DNA of 64,000 bases. Origin: Leucobacter tardus. GTDB lineage: Bacteria > Actinomycetota > Actinomycetes > Actinomycetales > Microbacteriaceae. The position numbers and the translations under genes were made by a program. Positions 7,920 to 16,554 of the stretch are shown one piece after another. Where the stretch lies: the NCBI RefSeq assembly GCF_017583045.1, contig NZ_JAGFBF010000005.1:1178001-1242000 (forward strand), given 5' to 3'. A model generated the notes under the pieces. The model was not told the origin of the DNA. It saw nothing but the letters and a program-made list of their open reading frames with translations, and searched no databases. Numbering within the stretch: the stretch's first letter is position 1; each line of letters begins with the position of its first letter.

Positions 7920-9290
7920 GTGTCTACTTCCGCCTCCGCACAACCCGCCGCGTCCGGCGCGCCCGCCGCACCCCGCAACTCGCGTTCGCGCGTCGTTCTC
8001 GCGAGCCTCATCGGCACGACGATCGAGTTCTACGACTTCTACGTCTACGCGACCGCGGCGGTGCTCGTCTTCCCGCACCTGTTCTTCCCGTCCGAGAACG
8101 AGACGACGGCGCTGCTCGCGTCGTTCGCGACGTTCGGCGCCGCGATGCTCGCTCGCCCGCTGGGCGCCGTGTTCTTCGGACACCTCGGCGACCGCATCGG
8201 CCGGAAGACGACGCTGGTGGCGTCGCTCCTCACCATGGGCATCGCGACCTTCCTCATCGGACTGCTGCCCACCCACGCGTCGATCGGCGCCTGGGCGGCC
8301 ATGCTCCTGCTCCTCATGCGCCTCGCACAGGGCTTCGCGATCGGCGGCGAGTGGTCGGGTGCGGCGCTCATCGCGACCGAGAACGCCCCCGAGGGCAAGC
8401 GCGCCTGGTACGGCACCTTCCCGCAGCTCGGCGCCCCGCTCGGGTTCATCATCGCGAACCTGCTCTTCTACGGCATCAACATGGTGCTCGCCGACCCGGC
8501 GAATCCCGGTCAGCCGTCGGAGGCTTTCCTGAGCTGGGGATGGCGCATTCCGTTCCTGTTCTCCGCGGTGATGGTGATCGTCGGGCTCTGGGTTCGCCTG
8601 AAACTGGTCGAGTCGAGCGCGTTCGAGCGCACCAGGACGCAGGGCCTGGTGAAGCGCATGCCGCTCGCCGAGGCGTTCAAGTTCCATTGGAAGGGCCTGA
8701 TCCTCGGCACCTTCGCGATGCTCGCGACATACGTGCTCTTCTACCTCATGACCTCGTACACCCTGACCTTCGGCACGCGTCCGACCGACGCCGATGTGCC
8801 GGGACTCGGGTACACGTACAACTCGTTCATCCTGATGCTCGTGTTCGGCGTGGTCTTCTTCGGCATCTTCACGCTGGTCTCGGGTCCGCTCGCCGACCGC
8901 TTCGGCCGTCGCCGCACCCTCATGGTCGTCACCTCGGCGATCATCCTGTTCGGCTTCACCTTCGTCCCCCTGCTCGGCAGCGACAACACGGCCGTCGTGA
9001 TGTTCTTCCTGGCGCTCGGGTTCACCCTGATGGGCCTCACGTTCGGCCCCATGGGCGCGTTCCTTCCCGAGATGTTCCCCACGAACGTGCGCTACACGGG
9101 CTCGGCGATCTCGTACAACGTCTCCTCGATCCTCGGCGCGGCCCTCGCGCCGATCGTCGCCGTCTGGCTCTGGACCCTCGCCGAGGGCAGCCCGGGACTC
9201 GTCGGCATCTACCTCTCGGGTGCTGCCGTGCTGACGCTGATCTCGCTGATCCTGACGAAAGAGACCAAGTCGATCAACATGGAGGATTGA
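7920..9290 (+). CDS. MFS transporter, metabolite:H+ symporter (MHS) family
   Basis: The product is 456 residues with about twelve membrane segments. The start of helix 1 (GTTIEFYDFYVYATAAVLVFP), the loop FFGHLGDRIGRKTTLV and the helix 4-5 loop RLAQGFAIGGEWSGA are typical of the ProP/ShiA/KgtP (MHS) branch of the major facilitator superfamily. The substrate is unknown; the gene lies between the nucleoside phosphorylase and the mutase, so a nucleoside or organic acid is possible. The GTG start at 7920 has AAGG nearby and gives a normal N-terminus; the in-frame reading from 7857 would cross the predicted promoter and is not used. Confidence 0.9.
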   Translation: MSTSASAQPAASGAPAAPRNSRSRVVLASLIGTTIEFYDFYVYATAAVLVFPHLFFPSENETTALLASFATFGAAMLARPLGAVFFGHLGDRIGRKTTLVASLLTMGIATFLIGLLPTHASIGAWAAMLLLLMRLAQGFAIGGEWSGAALIATENAPEGKRAWYGTFPQLGAPLGFIIANLLFYGINMVLADPANPGQPSEAFLSWGWRIPFLFSAVMVIVGLWVRLKLVESSAFERTRTQGLVKRMPLAEAFKFHWKGLILGTFAMLATYVLFYLMTSYTLTFGTRPTDADVPGLGYTYNSFILMLVFGVVFFGIFTLVSGPLADRFGRRRTLMVVTSAIILFGFTFVPLLGSDNTAVVMFFLALGFTLMGLTFGPMGAFLPEMFPTNVRYTGSAISYNVSSILGAALAPIVAVWLWTLAEGSPGLVGIYLSGAAVLTLISLILTKETKSINMED

Positions 9291-9368
9291 CCGCTCCCCC
9301 GGTCCGGTCAACCCTCGGGCGCGAAGCGGTATCGTAGGCTCCATCACACGTCAGGACGGAGCATCGGC

Positions 9369-11114
9369 ATGGCAGAATTCGATCCGAGCGACCACCCGCT
9401 GATCGAGCGGGTGCGCCAGTGGGCCGATCAGGATCCGGACCCGGCGACCCGCTCGGAGACCGAGCGTCTCCTCGCTGCGGCCGCCTCGGGTGATGACGAC
9501 GCGATGCGCGAACTCGCCGACGCGTTCGGCGGTCGTCTCGCGTTCGGCACCGCGGGCCTCCGCGGCGCACTCGGCCCGGGACCGCGGCGCATGAACCGCG
9601 CAGTCGTCATCCAGACGAGCGCGGGGTTCGCAGAGTTCCTCAACGAACGGGCGCGGCGCGGCGACACCGCCTCACCCCCGTCGATCGTCGTCGGATACGA
9701 CGGGCGCATCAACTCCGATGTGTTCGCGCACGATGTCGCCGCGGTGATGGCGGGTGCGGGCATCTCGGCCACCCTCTTCCCCGAACCCGTCCCCACCCCT
9801 GCGCTGGCGTTCGCGGTGCGTCATCTGGGCGCCTCCGCCGGCGTGATGGTCACCGCCAGTCACAATCCGCCGCGCGACAACGGGTACAAGGTGTACCTCG
9901 GCGACGCCGACAACGGTTCTCAGATCATCCCGCCGGACGACGCGGCGATCGCTGCGCGCATCGATGCGGCCGCGGCGCAACGGATCGACAGCTTCGCACG
10001 CTCCGACGACTTCCGCGTCGCCGGCCCCGAGCTGCTGGACGCCTACGTCGCGTCCACTGCCGAGGCGATCTCGGCCGGCTCGCCGGCGACCGGCCGCGCG
10101 GGCGCCTCGCTCCGGATCGCCTATACCGCGATGCACGGAGTCGGTTCCGCCCCGGCTCGACGGGTGTGGAAGCTCGCCGGCCTGCCCGAGGTCACGACGG
10201 TGCCCGAGCAGGATCACCCCGACGGAACGTTCCCCACGGTGGCCTTCCCGAACCCCGAGGAGCCCGGAGCGCTCGACCTGGCCTTCCGTACCGCCCTCGA
10301 TATCGCGGCGGACCTCATCGTCGCGCACGATCCCGACGCGGATCGCCTCGCAATCGCGCTCCCCGACGATGCCGCGCCCGAGGGATACCGCCGATTGACG
10401 GGCAATCAGCTCGGCTTCGTTCTCGGCTGGCGAGCGGCCGAGCGTCACCGCGCCCTCCACGGAGACGCGCCGGGCGCGCTCGCCTGCACCATCGTCTCCT
10501 CCCCCGCGCTCAGCGTGGTGGCCGACGCCTACGGGCTCGCCTACGCCGAGACGCTGTCCGGGTTCAAATGGGTGTCGCGCGTGCCGAACCTCGTCTTCGG
10601 CTTCGAGGAGGCGCTCGGGTATCTCACGCACCCGGGTGTGGTGCGCGACAAGGACGGCATCTCCGCGAGCGCCGACGTGATCGCGCTCGCAGCGGAGCTC
10701 GCGACCGAGGGGCGCACGCTCGCCGACCTGCTCGACGACGCCACCGAGCGCTTCGGGCACTTCTCGAGCGGGCAGCTCACGGTGCGGCTGGACTCCGCAG
10801 ACGCGGTCGCAGCGCTCGCCGAGGTGGTGCGGTCGACTCCCCCGACGAGTTTCGGCGGCGTTGCGATCGAGCGCACCAGCGACCTGCTCACTCCGGGTCT
10901 CGCCGCCGAACCGGCCAATGTGCTCCGGTACGACCTCGCGGACGGTTCGCGCGTGATGATCCGTCCGAGCGGTACGGAGCCGAAACTCAAGGTCTACATC
11001 GATACGTTCAGCGATACCGGCAGCGCGGGCGAACGACGTGAGGCGGCGGACGCCGCCCTCGCCGCGCTGGAGACCGCGGTGCAGGACTTCTTGAATGCGA
11101 CGGTGGCCTCGTGA
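9369..11114 (+). CDS. Phospho-sugar mutase (phosphoglucomutase/phosphopentomutase type)
   Basis: This 581-residue member of the alpha-D-phosphohexomutase family has all four active-site regions: the phosphoserine loop VTASHNPPRDNGYKVYLG, the Mg loop DPDADRLAIA, the sugar loop GFEEALGYL and the phosphate loop RPSGTEPKLKVY. Actinobacterial members of this subgroup act on glucose-1-phosphate, mannose-1-phosphate or ribose-1-phosphate. The nearby nucleoside phosphorylase makes a role as a ribose-phosphate mutase likely, but that is inference from context. GGAG precedes the ATG and a TAGGCT -10-like box lies further upstream. Its stop overlaps the GTG of the next gene. Confidence 0.92.
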   Translation: MAEFDPSDHPLIERVRQWADQDPDPATRSETERLLAAAASGDDDAMRELADAFGGRLAFGTAGLRGALGPGPRRMNRAVVIQTSAGFAEFLNERARRGDTASPPSIVVGYDGRINSDVFAHDVAAVMAGAGISATLFPEPVPTPALAFAVRHLGASAGVMVTASHNPPRDNGYKVYLGDADNGSQIIPPDDAAIAARIDAAAAQRIDSFARSDDFRVAGPELLDAYVASTAEAISAGSPATGRAGASLRIAYTAMHGVGSAPARRVWKLAGLPEVTTVPEQDHPDGTFPTVAFPNPEEPGALDLAFRTALDIAADLIVAHDPDADRLAIALPDDAAPEGYRRLTGNQLGFVLGWRAAERHRALHGDAPGALACTIVSSPALSVVADAYGLAYAETLSGFKWVSRVPNLVFGFEEALGYLTHPGVVRDKDGISASADVIALAAELATEGRTLADLLDDATERFGHFSSGQLTVRLDSADAVAALAEVVRSTPPTSFGGVAIERTSDLLTPGLAAEPANVLRYDLADGSRVMIRPSGTEPKLKVYIDTFSDTGSAGERREAADAALAALETAVQDFLNATVAS

Positions 11115-12181
11115 CGCCGTCGTCCCGGCGCACGCGCCGAAATGCCGCGCCGACCACGACGGCACCCGAATCGGTACCCGCTGAAGCCTGGGGTGATTCC
11201 CAGACGGGCGCGTGGTTGCCGGCTCCCGGGCTCGCCGACGACAAATACCGCCGCGGTGTACTGGCGGTCCGCACCGGCTCGGCGGTATTCCCCGGCGCCG
11301 CGGTGCTGAGCGTATCGGCCGCCTGGCGCACGGGCATCGGCATGGTCCGCTACGTGCCGGCCGTCGACGATCGTGCCTCCGAGCACGGGCTGCCCTCCCC
11401 CGCCGCCGCCGTGCTGGCCGCGCATCCGGAGACGGTGTTCGGTGCCCCCGCAGACCCCGCGAACTGCGACGCGTGGGTGATCGGATCGGGGACGGATCCG
11501 GATCAGCGTTCGGAGGCCGAACGCGACGCGCTCGCCGCGATCCTCGGCGGCGCCGCTCCGGTCGTCGTGGATGCCGGTGCGCTCGACCTCGTGACCGGGG
11601 AGCGTCCGGCGGCGCCCGCCATCCTGACCCCGCACGCCGGTGAGTTCACCCGCCTGTGGCAGGCGGCCGGACTCGGCACGAAGCCCGAAGGGTGGCCGGC
11701 GCGCACGCGCAGCAAACGTGCCCGTCCCGTGAAGACGGAAGCCAGGGTCGCCGCGGCGCTGCAGCTCGCCGAACGGCTCGGAGCGGCAGTGCTGCTCAAG
11801 GGCTCGACCTCGGTGACGGCGACGCCGGGCGGACAGGCGTTCCTCTCGGGCCCCGCGACGCCCTGGCTCGCGACCGCCGGCACCGGCGACGTGCTGGCGG
11901 GCGTGCTCGGGGCGCTCGCGGCGTCGCAGGGCGATGCGATCCGGGAAGACCCCGAGTTGCTCGGAGCGATCGCGGCCTCCGCCGCGGTGGTGCACGATGT
12001 CGCCGCCCGACTGGCCTCGGGAACGATCACCGAGACCACGGGCGGCGGATCCGCGTCGGCGTCCTCGGGGATCCCGATCACCGCGGCCGATGTGATCGCC
12101 GCGGTGCCCGAGGCGGTCGCGCGTCTCCGCGCGACCCGCCCGACCGCCTCGCGGAGCCGTCACCAGCGGTCGGGCGGGTAG
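11111..12181 (+). CDS. nnrD: ADP-dependent NAD(P)H-hydrate dehydratase
   Basis: This is the stand-alone C-terminal half of the YjeF repair enzyme, 356 residues. It converts the damaged hydrate NADHX or NADPHX back to NADH or NADPH with ADP or ATP. Ribokinase-like motifs are present: AVLSVSAAWRTGIGMV, LTPHAGEFTRL, VLLKGSTSVTA and the catalytic-loop ATAGTGDVLAGVLG. About 35 residues of low-complexity sequence precede the domain. The GTG start overlaps the mutase stop (GTGA), so the two are translationally coupled. No NnrE epimerase gene is in the window. The 3' end is only four bases from that of the convergent MMPL gene. Confidence 0.9.
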   Translation: MTPSSRRTRRNAAPTTTAPESVPAEAWGDSQTGAWLPAPGLADDKYRRGVLAVRTGSAVFPGAAVLSVSAAWRTGIGMVRYVPAVDDRASEHGLPSPAAAVLAAHPETVFGAPADPANCDAWVIGSGTDPDQRSEAERDALAAILGGAAPVVVDAGALDLVTGERPAAPAILTPHAGEFTRLWQAAGLGTKPEGWPARTRSKRARPVKTEARVAAALQLAERLGAAVLLKGSTSVTATPGGQAFLSGPATPWLATAGTGDVLAGVLGALAASQGDAIREDPELLGAIAASAAVVHDVAARLASGTITETTGGGSASASSGIPITAADVIAAVPEAVARLRATRPTASRSRHQRSGG

Positions 12182-12185
12182 CCGC

Positions 12186-14369
12186 TCACCCGTGGTCGGC
12201 GGGCTCGCGCGCAGGCCTCGCATCGACCGCGTGCGGTGCACGACCGAGTCGCGACGGCCACCAGATGCGGCGGCCGATGTCGACGCCCAAGGCGGGCACC
12301 TGCAGGGTGCGCACGATGAAGGTGTCGATGAACACGCCGAGCGCCACGAGGAACGCGAGCTGCACCATGAACATCAGCGGGAGCACCGCGAGCGCCGAGA
12401 ACGTCGCGGCGAGCACGATTCCCGCCGAGGTGATCACGCCGCCGGTGACCACGAGCGACCGGAGCAGACCTTCGGCCGCCCCGTGGACGACCGCCTCCTC
12501 GCGAGCGCGCGTCATCAGGAAGATGTTGTAGTCCACCCCGAGCGCGACGAGGAACATGAACCCGAAGAGCGGCACCGTCGGGTCGGCGCCGGGGAACTGG
12601 AAGAGGTGGTTGAACACCCACGCCGAGATGCCGAGCGCCGTCAGATAGGACAGCACGGTCGTGGCGATGAGGATGAGCGGGGTTACCAGGGAACGCAGCA
12701 GGATGACCAGGATCACGCCGATCACGAGCAGCACGAGCGGAATGATCACGCGGAGATCCCGCTGCGCGGTCTCGTTGGTGTCGAGCTGCGTCGCCGTGGT
12801 GCCGCCCACGAGTGTCTCGCCGTCGACGTCCGCGAGGGCGTCGCGCAGATCGATGATCGTCTGCTCCGCTTCGAGCGAGTCGCCCGGGTCGCCGAGCGTC
12901 GCAGAGATCTCCACTCGGCCGGACTCGACCCGGGCCTCGTCGGCATTCCGCGCCGGAGCGCCCGAGTCGCCGACGAGGTACGCGCTCGCGACCCCCGACA
13001 CGCTCTCGACGGCGTCCAGCGCCTGCTCGGCCGAGTCGGAATCGGCGTAGATGTCGGCCGGCGCCCCGGTGCCCGCGTCGAAGTGCTGCTCGAGCAGTTC
13101 CTGCCCGGCCTTCGTCTCGGTCTCGCCGAGCACGACGTCGGACTGCGCGATGCCGTTCGCCTTGAGATCGGTGACACCGACGGCGCCCGCGAGGAGCAGC
13201 ACCGTGACGACGATCCAGATCACACGCGGTCGTGCTTCGACACCGCGGGCGACACGGCCCCAGAGCCCCGGGCGGGACCCGTGCCGCGCGTGCGCGGTCT
13301 CGACTGCCGCGGTGTTCGCGGCCCCCGAGGGGCGCGGAATTCGCGGCCAGAAGACCCAGCGCCCCATGAGGGCGAGCAGGGCGGGCAGGAAGCTCAGCGT
13401 CGCCGCCATCGAGAACACGATTCCTGCGGCGGCGACGGGCCCGAGCGCGCGGTTCGAGTTGAGGTCGGAGAACAGCAGGCACAGGAGGGCGATCGCGACC
13501 GTGCCGCCCGAGGCGAGCACCGGAGGCGTCGAGCGCCGCAGCGCCGTCCACAGGGCGGTGAAGCGGGAGGGCTCCACCAGGAGTTCCTCGCGATACCGCG
13601 CCACGAGCAGGAGCGAATAGTCCGTCGCCGCCCCGATCACGAGGATCGAGAGGATGCCCTGGACCTGTCCGTTGAGTTGGATCCAGTCGGCCTGCGCCAT
13701 GAGGTAGATTACCGAGATCGCCGCGCAGAGCGCCGCCATCGACGAGAGGAGCACGAGAATCGGCAGCAGGATCGAGCGGTATACGACGACCAGGATCACG
13801 AAGACCGCGACGAGCGCGACGACGAGCAGCAGCCCATCGATGCCGGCGAAGGCCTCCGTGAGATCACCGGTGAGCGCAGCCGGGCCGGTCACGTGCGCGG
13901 TCCACGAACCCGTGAAGTCGTCCGCCACCGCGCTGCGCAGGTCGTCGAGCGCACCGGTCTCGGTGGCGTCTTCGGCGAGCAGGACGAGGATCTGCACGGC
14001 CTCCTGATCTTCGGACGGCTGCGGCGGGATCACCTGATCCACGCCCGCGATGTCTGTCAGACCGTCGGCGAACTCCTGCGCTTCGGCGAGATCCTCGGGC
14101 GCGAGCGCCGCGTCCTTGGCGGCGATCACCGTCGCCGGGATCGACGCGGTGTCGGTGAACTGCTCGCTCGCCTCGAGCGCGCGCGTGGACTCGGCGTCCG
14201 CCGGCAGGAACGTCGCCTGATCGTTCGTGGTGACCTCCGAGATCACCCCGAACACCTGGCCGCCCCAGGCGGTCCAGGAGAGCCAGAGGATCGCGAGCAC
14301 GGCCGGAATGATGAGGCGCAGGCCGACTCCCGGTCTCCGGGAGGTCTGTTCAGCGTGCGGGTGCGGCAT
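12186..14369 (-). CDS. MMPL/RND family exporter
   Basis: The product is 727 residues with the MMPL layout: one N-terminal membrane helix, a large outer domain (about 45-170), five helices, a cytoplasmic loop, one helix, a second outer domain (about 400-525) and five more helices. The motif GAATDYSLLLVARYREEL after helix 4 and ALGVDYNIFLMTRAREE in the second half contain the Asp-Tyr pairs thought to carry protons. Such proteins export lipids, drugs or siderophores using the proton gradient. It begins inside the 3' end of the MarR regulator gene (20-base overlap), so it is co-transcribed with, and probably controlled by, that regulator. Confidence 0.92.
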   Translation of the reverse strand: MPHPHAEQTSRRPGVGLRLIIPAVLAILWLSWTAWGGQVFGVISEVTTNDQATFLPADAESTRALEASEQFTDTASIPATVIAAKDAALAPEDLAEAQEFADGLTDIAGVDQVIPPQPSEDQEAVQILVLLAEDATETGALDDLRSAVADDFTGSWTAHVTGPAALTGDLTEAFAGIDGLLLVVALVAVFVILVVVYRSILLPILVLLSSMAALCAAISVIYLMAQADWIQLNGQVQGILSILVIGAATDYSLLLVARYREELLVEPSRFTALWTALRRSTPPVLASGGTVAIALLCLLFSDLNSNRALGPVAAAGIVFSMAATLSFLPALLALMGRWVFWPRIPRPSGAANTAAVETAHARHGSRPGLWGRVARGVEARPRVIWIVVTVLLLAGAVGVTDLKANGIAQSDVVLGETETKAGQELLEQHFDAGTGAPADIYADSDSAEQALDAVESVSGVASAYLVGDSGAPARNADEARVESGRVEISATLGDPGDSLEAEQTIIDLRDALADVDGETLVGGTTATQLDTNETAQRDLRVIIPLVLLVIGVILVILLRSLVTPLILIATTVLSYLTALGISAWVFNHLFQFPGADPTVPLFGFMFLVALGVDYNIFLMTRAREEAVVHGAAEGLLRSLVVTGGVITSAGIVLAATFSALAVLPLMFMVQLAFLVALGVFIDTFIVRTLQVPALGVDIGRRIWWPSRLGRAPHAVDARPAREPADHG

Positions 14370-14820
14370 GGGGTTCTCCGTCTGTCGGACGCGCGACGGC
14401 GTCGGCGAGTTGGTGCATGAAATCGGTGATGACCGCGAGTTCGGCGTCGTCGTAGCGTTCGGCGACCGTGTTCATGATGCTGATGCGCGGCCAGAAGTGC
14501 GCGAAGAACGTCTCTCGCGCGTGCGGGGTCAGCGTCACGAGCCGGGATCTCCGGTCGTCGGGGTGCACGACGCGGTCGACGTGCCCCTGCTGCGTCAGAC
14601 GATCGAGCAGCGCGGTGGCCGACGCCGTCGTGATGCCGATGTGACGGGCGAGCGACTGCGGGGTCACCTCTTCTGCACGTCGCTCGCGGATGGCCAGCAT
14701 GCGGAGCGCGCTGAGGTCGGTCGGCCGCATGTCCATGTCTTCGCGCATGCCGGCGAACATCCGGTCGAGGGCGTCCGAGAGTTCTTGGACGGCGTGGAGC
14801 ACGGGGCGGGTATCGGTCAC
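14350..14820 (-). CDS. MarR family transcriptional regulator
   Basis: The product is 156 residues with a winged helix-turn-helix at about 50-110: the recognition region SLARHIGITTASATALLDRL and the wing VVHPDDRRSRLVTLT, the latter being the MarR signature DxRxxxxxLT. It is the first gene of an operon with the MMPL exporter and likely represses it until a toxic ligand binds. The GTG start is chosen because a TACGGT -10 box lies exactly six bases upstream, giving a leaderless mRNA. A perfect inverted repeat at 14854-14870 lies around the -35 region and is the probable self-binding site. Confidence 0.92.
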   Translation of the reverse strand: MTDTRPVLHAVQELSDALDRMFAGMREDMDMRPTDLSALRMLAIRERRAEEVTPQSLARHIGITTASATALLDRLTQQGHVDRVVHPDDRRSRLVTLTPHARETFFAHFWPRISIMNTVAERYDDAELAVITDFMHQLADAVARPTDGEPHAAPAR

Positions 14821-14826
14821 AGAGCT

Positions 14827-14832
14827 ACCGTA
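14827..14832 (-). promoter_or_regulatory. -10 box of the marR-MMPL leaderless promoter
   Basis: TACGGT on the minus strand lies six bases before the GTG at 14820, so transcription should begin at the start codon. No ribosome-binding site is visible. Confidence 0.5.
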
Positions 14833-14853
14833 GCGGAAGTAGTTCGAAAATCT

Positions 14854-14870
14854 AGTTAGTTATTCTAACT
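14854..14870. promoter_or_regulatory. Probable MarR operator (17-bp inverted repeat)
   Basis: AGTTAG, five bases, then CTAACT: a perfect palindrome in an AT-rich patch that stands out from the GC-rich surroundings. Its size fits MarR-family operators. It lies 34 to 50 bases upstream of the predicted marR start, over the -35 region, and also upstream of the divergent permease gene, so it could control both. Confidence 0.6.
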
Positions 14871-14881
14871 TTCTGCGTCTC

Positions 14882-14910
14882 TTGACAGCTTTCATACCTC
14901 ATGCTTCACT
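14882..14910 (+). promoter_or_regulatory. Weak candidate promoter for the NCS2 permease gene
   Basis: A perfect -35 hexamer TTGACA (14882-14887) is followed after 17 bases by TTCACT (14905-14910), a poor -10 box. The predicted transcript would carry a leader of about 50 bases with the GAGG ribosome site of the permease gene. Confidence 0.3.
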
Positions 14911-14964
14911 CCGAAGTGCACAATCAGAAAGAAATTTCCGCACAATGGAATAGAACTGAGGTCA

Positions 14965-16440
14965 ATGATGTCCGATGTCTCCAAAGCTTCCGACACGACG
15001 TTTCGGGACCCCGACCGGCGTCGATCCGCACTCGACCGCTTCTTCGAGATCACCGATCGCGGGTCGTCCGTGCGCCAAGAGCTCCGGGGAGGCATCGTCG
15101 CCTTCGTCGCCATGGCGTACATCGTCGTCCTGAACCCGCTCATCCTCGGCGGGTCGGCCGACGTCGAGGGCAACGGCCTCGACTTCGCCCAGCTCACCGC
15201 CGTCACCGGTCTCGTCGCCGGCGTGACCACCATCCTGTTCGGGGTCGTAGCGCGCCTCCCCTTCGCACTGGCCGCGGGTCTCGGCATGAACAGCTTCCTC
15301 GCGGTCGCCGTCGTGCAGGAGGTCACCTGGCCCGAAGCGATGGGTCTCGTCATCATCAACGGCGTCATCATCGTCGTGCTCGGCGCGACGGGGATCCGGA
15401 CCGCCATCTTCCACGCTGTCCCGGCCCAGCTGAAGGTCGCCATCACCGTCGGCATCGGACTCTTCATCGCGTTCATCGGCTTCGTCAACTCGGGCTTCGT
15501 CACGCGCACGCCCGAGGGACCCCCGGTGCAGCTCGGTCAGGGGGGATCCATCAGCTCACTCCCGACGTTGGTCTTCATCTTCGCGCTGGTGCTGATCGGG
15601 GTGCTCGTCGCCAGACGCGTGCCGGGTGGCATCCTCATCGGCATGGTCGTCGCCACGGTCCTCGCGATCGTCATCCAGGCGTTCGCCCACCTCGGCACCG
15701 TCGGGGATCCCGAGAACCCCGACCCCCAGGGCTGGAACCTCGGCGCCCCCGAACTCCCCGGTCAGATCGTCGCGCTCCCCGACTTCAGTCTCGTGGGTGC
15801 GTTCGACCTGTTCGGCGCGTTCGAACGCATCGGGATGCTCGCCGCGGTCATGCTCGTCTTCACCCTCGTCTTCACGAACTTCTTCGATGCCATGGGCACC
15901 ATGACGGGTCTCGCGCGCAATGCCGGGCTCTCCCAGCCAGACGGCACCTTCCCCCGCATCCGCAGCGCCTTCATCGTCGAGGGCATCGGTGCCGTCGCGG
16001 GCGGCGGTGCATCGGCGTCATCGAACACGGTCTTCGTCGACGCGGCCGCCGGAATCGCCGAGGGCGCCAGGACCGGCCTCGCCGCCTGCATCACCGGAGC
16101 GCTGTTCCTGCTCTCGATGTTCTTCGCGCCGCTCATCGGCGTGATCCCCATGGAGGCGGGCGCTGCGGCACTCGTCATCGTCGGAGCGATGATGGTCACC
16201 CAGGTCCGCGAGATCGACATGACCGACTTCCGCGTGTCGCTCCCCGTCTTCCTCACCATGGTCACCATGCCGCTCACGTACTCGATCGCCAACGGCATCG
16301 GCGTCGGCTTCATCTCCTGGGCGGTCATCCACGCCATGACCGGGCGGGCGAAGCAGGTGCACTGGCTGCTGTGGGTCGTCTCCGTCGGGTTCCTGCTGTA
16401 CTTCGTCCGCGGGCCCCTCACCGCACTCCTAGGCGGCTGA
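14965..16440 (+). CDS. NCS2 family purine permease (AzgA-like)
   Basis: The product is 491 residues with twelve to fourteen membrane segments. It starts with the AzgA-type N-terminus (LDRFFEITDRGSSVRQELRGG, then FVAMAYIVVLNPLIL) and contains ALAAGLGMNSFLAVAV and TNFFDAMGTMTGLARNAGL, the substrate-site helices of the hypoxanthine/adenine/guanine branch. It should import purine bases with protons. Downstream, 114 bases away and in the same direction, the xanthine dehydrogenase and guanine deaminase operon begins, which supports import of guanine, hypoxanthine or xanthine as food. GAGG precedes the start; a second ATG follows immediately and could also be used. Confidence 0.92.
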   Translation: MMSDVSKASDTTFRDPDRRRSALDRFFEITDRGSSVRQELRGGIVAFVAMAYIVVLNPLILGGSADVEGNGLDFAQLTAVTGLVAGVTTILFGVVARLPFALAAGLGMNSFLAVAVVQEVTWPEAMGLVIINGVIIVVLGATGIRTAIFHAVPAQLKVAITVGIGLFIAFIGFVNSGFVTRTPEGPPVQLGQGGSISSLPTLVFIFALVLIGVLVARRVPGGILIGMVVATVLAIVIQAFAHLGTVGDPENPDPQGWNLGAPELPGQIVALPDFSLVGAFDLFGAFERIGMLAAVMLVFTLVFTNFFDAMGTMTGLARNAGLSQPDGTFPRIRSAFIVEGIGAVAGGGASASSNTVFVDAAAGIAEGARTGLAACITGALFLLSMFFAPLIGVIPMEAGAAALVIVGAMMVTQVREIDMTDFRVSLPVFLTMVTMPLTYSIANGIGVGFISWAVIHAMTGRAKQVHWLLWVVSVGFLLYFVRGPLTALLGG

Positions 16441-16554
16441 GCCTCCGTCCGCTACCATCAATCTCAGGCACCTGTTCGCATGGATAACCTGGCGCCGAGA
16501 TTTCAGTACGAACCATGCCGAGCGTGACCCAGTGATGTGTCACAGAGGTGAACG

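Noticed and set aside
12192-14420. Open frame of 742 codons antisense to the MMPL gene
   Set aside because: Highly charged shadow sequence; the MMPL gene has the correct membrane pattern and family motifs.
16524-16543. GTGAC-N10-GTCAC before xdhA as a firm operator
   Set aside because: Arms of five bases are too short to separate from chance in this sequence; it is mentioned only in the xdhA entry.
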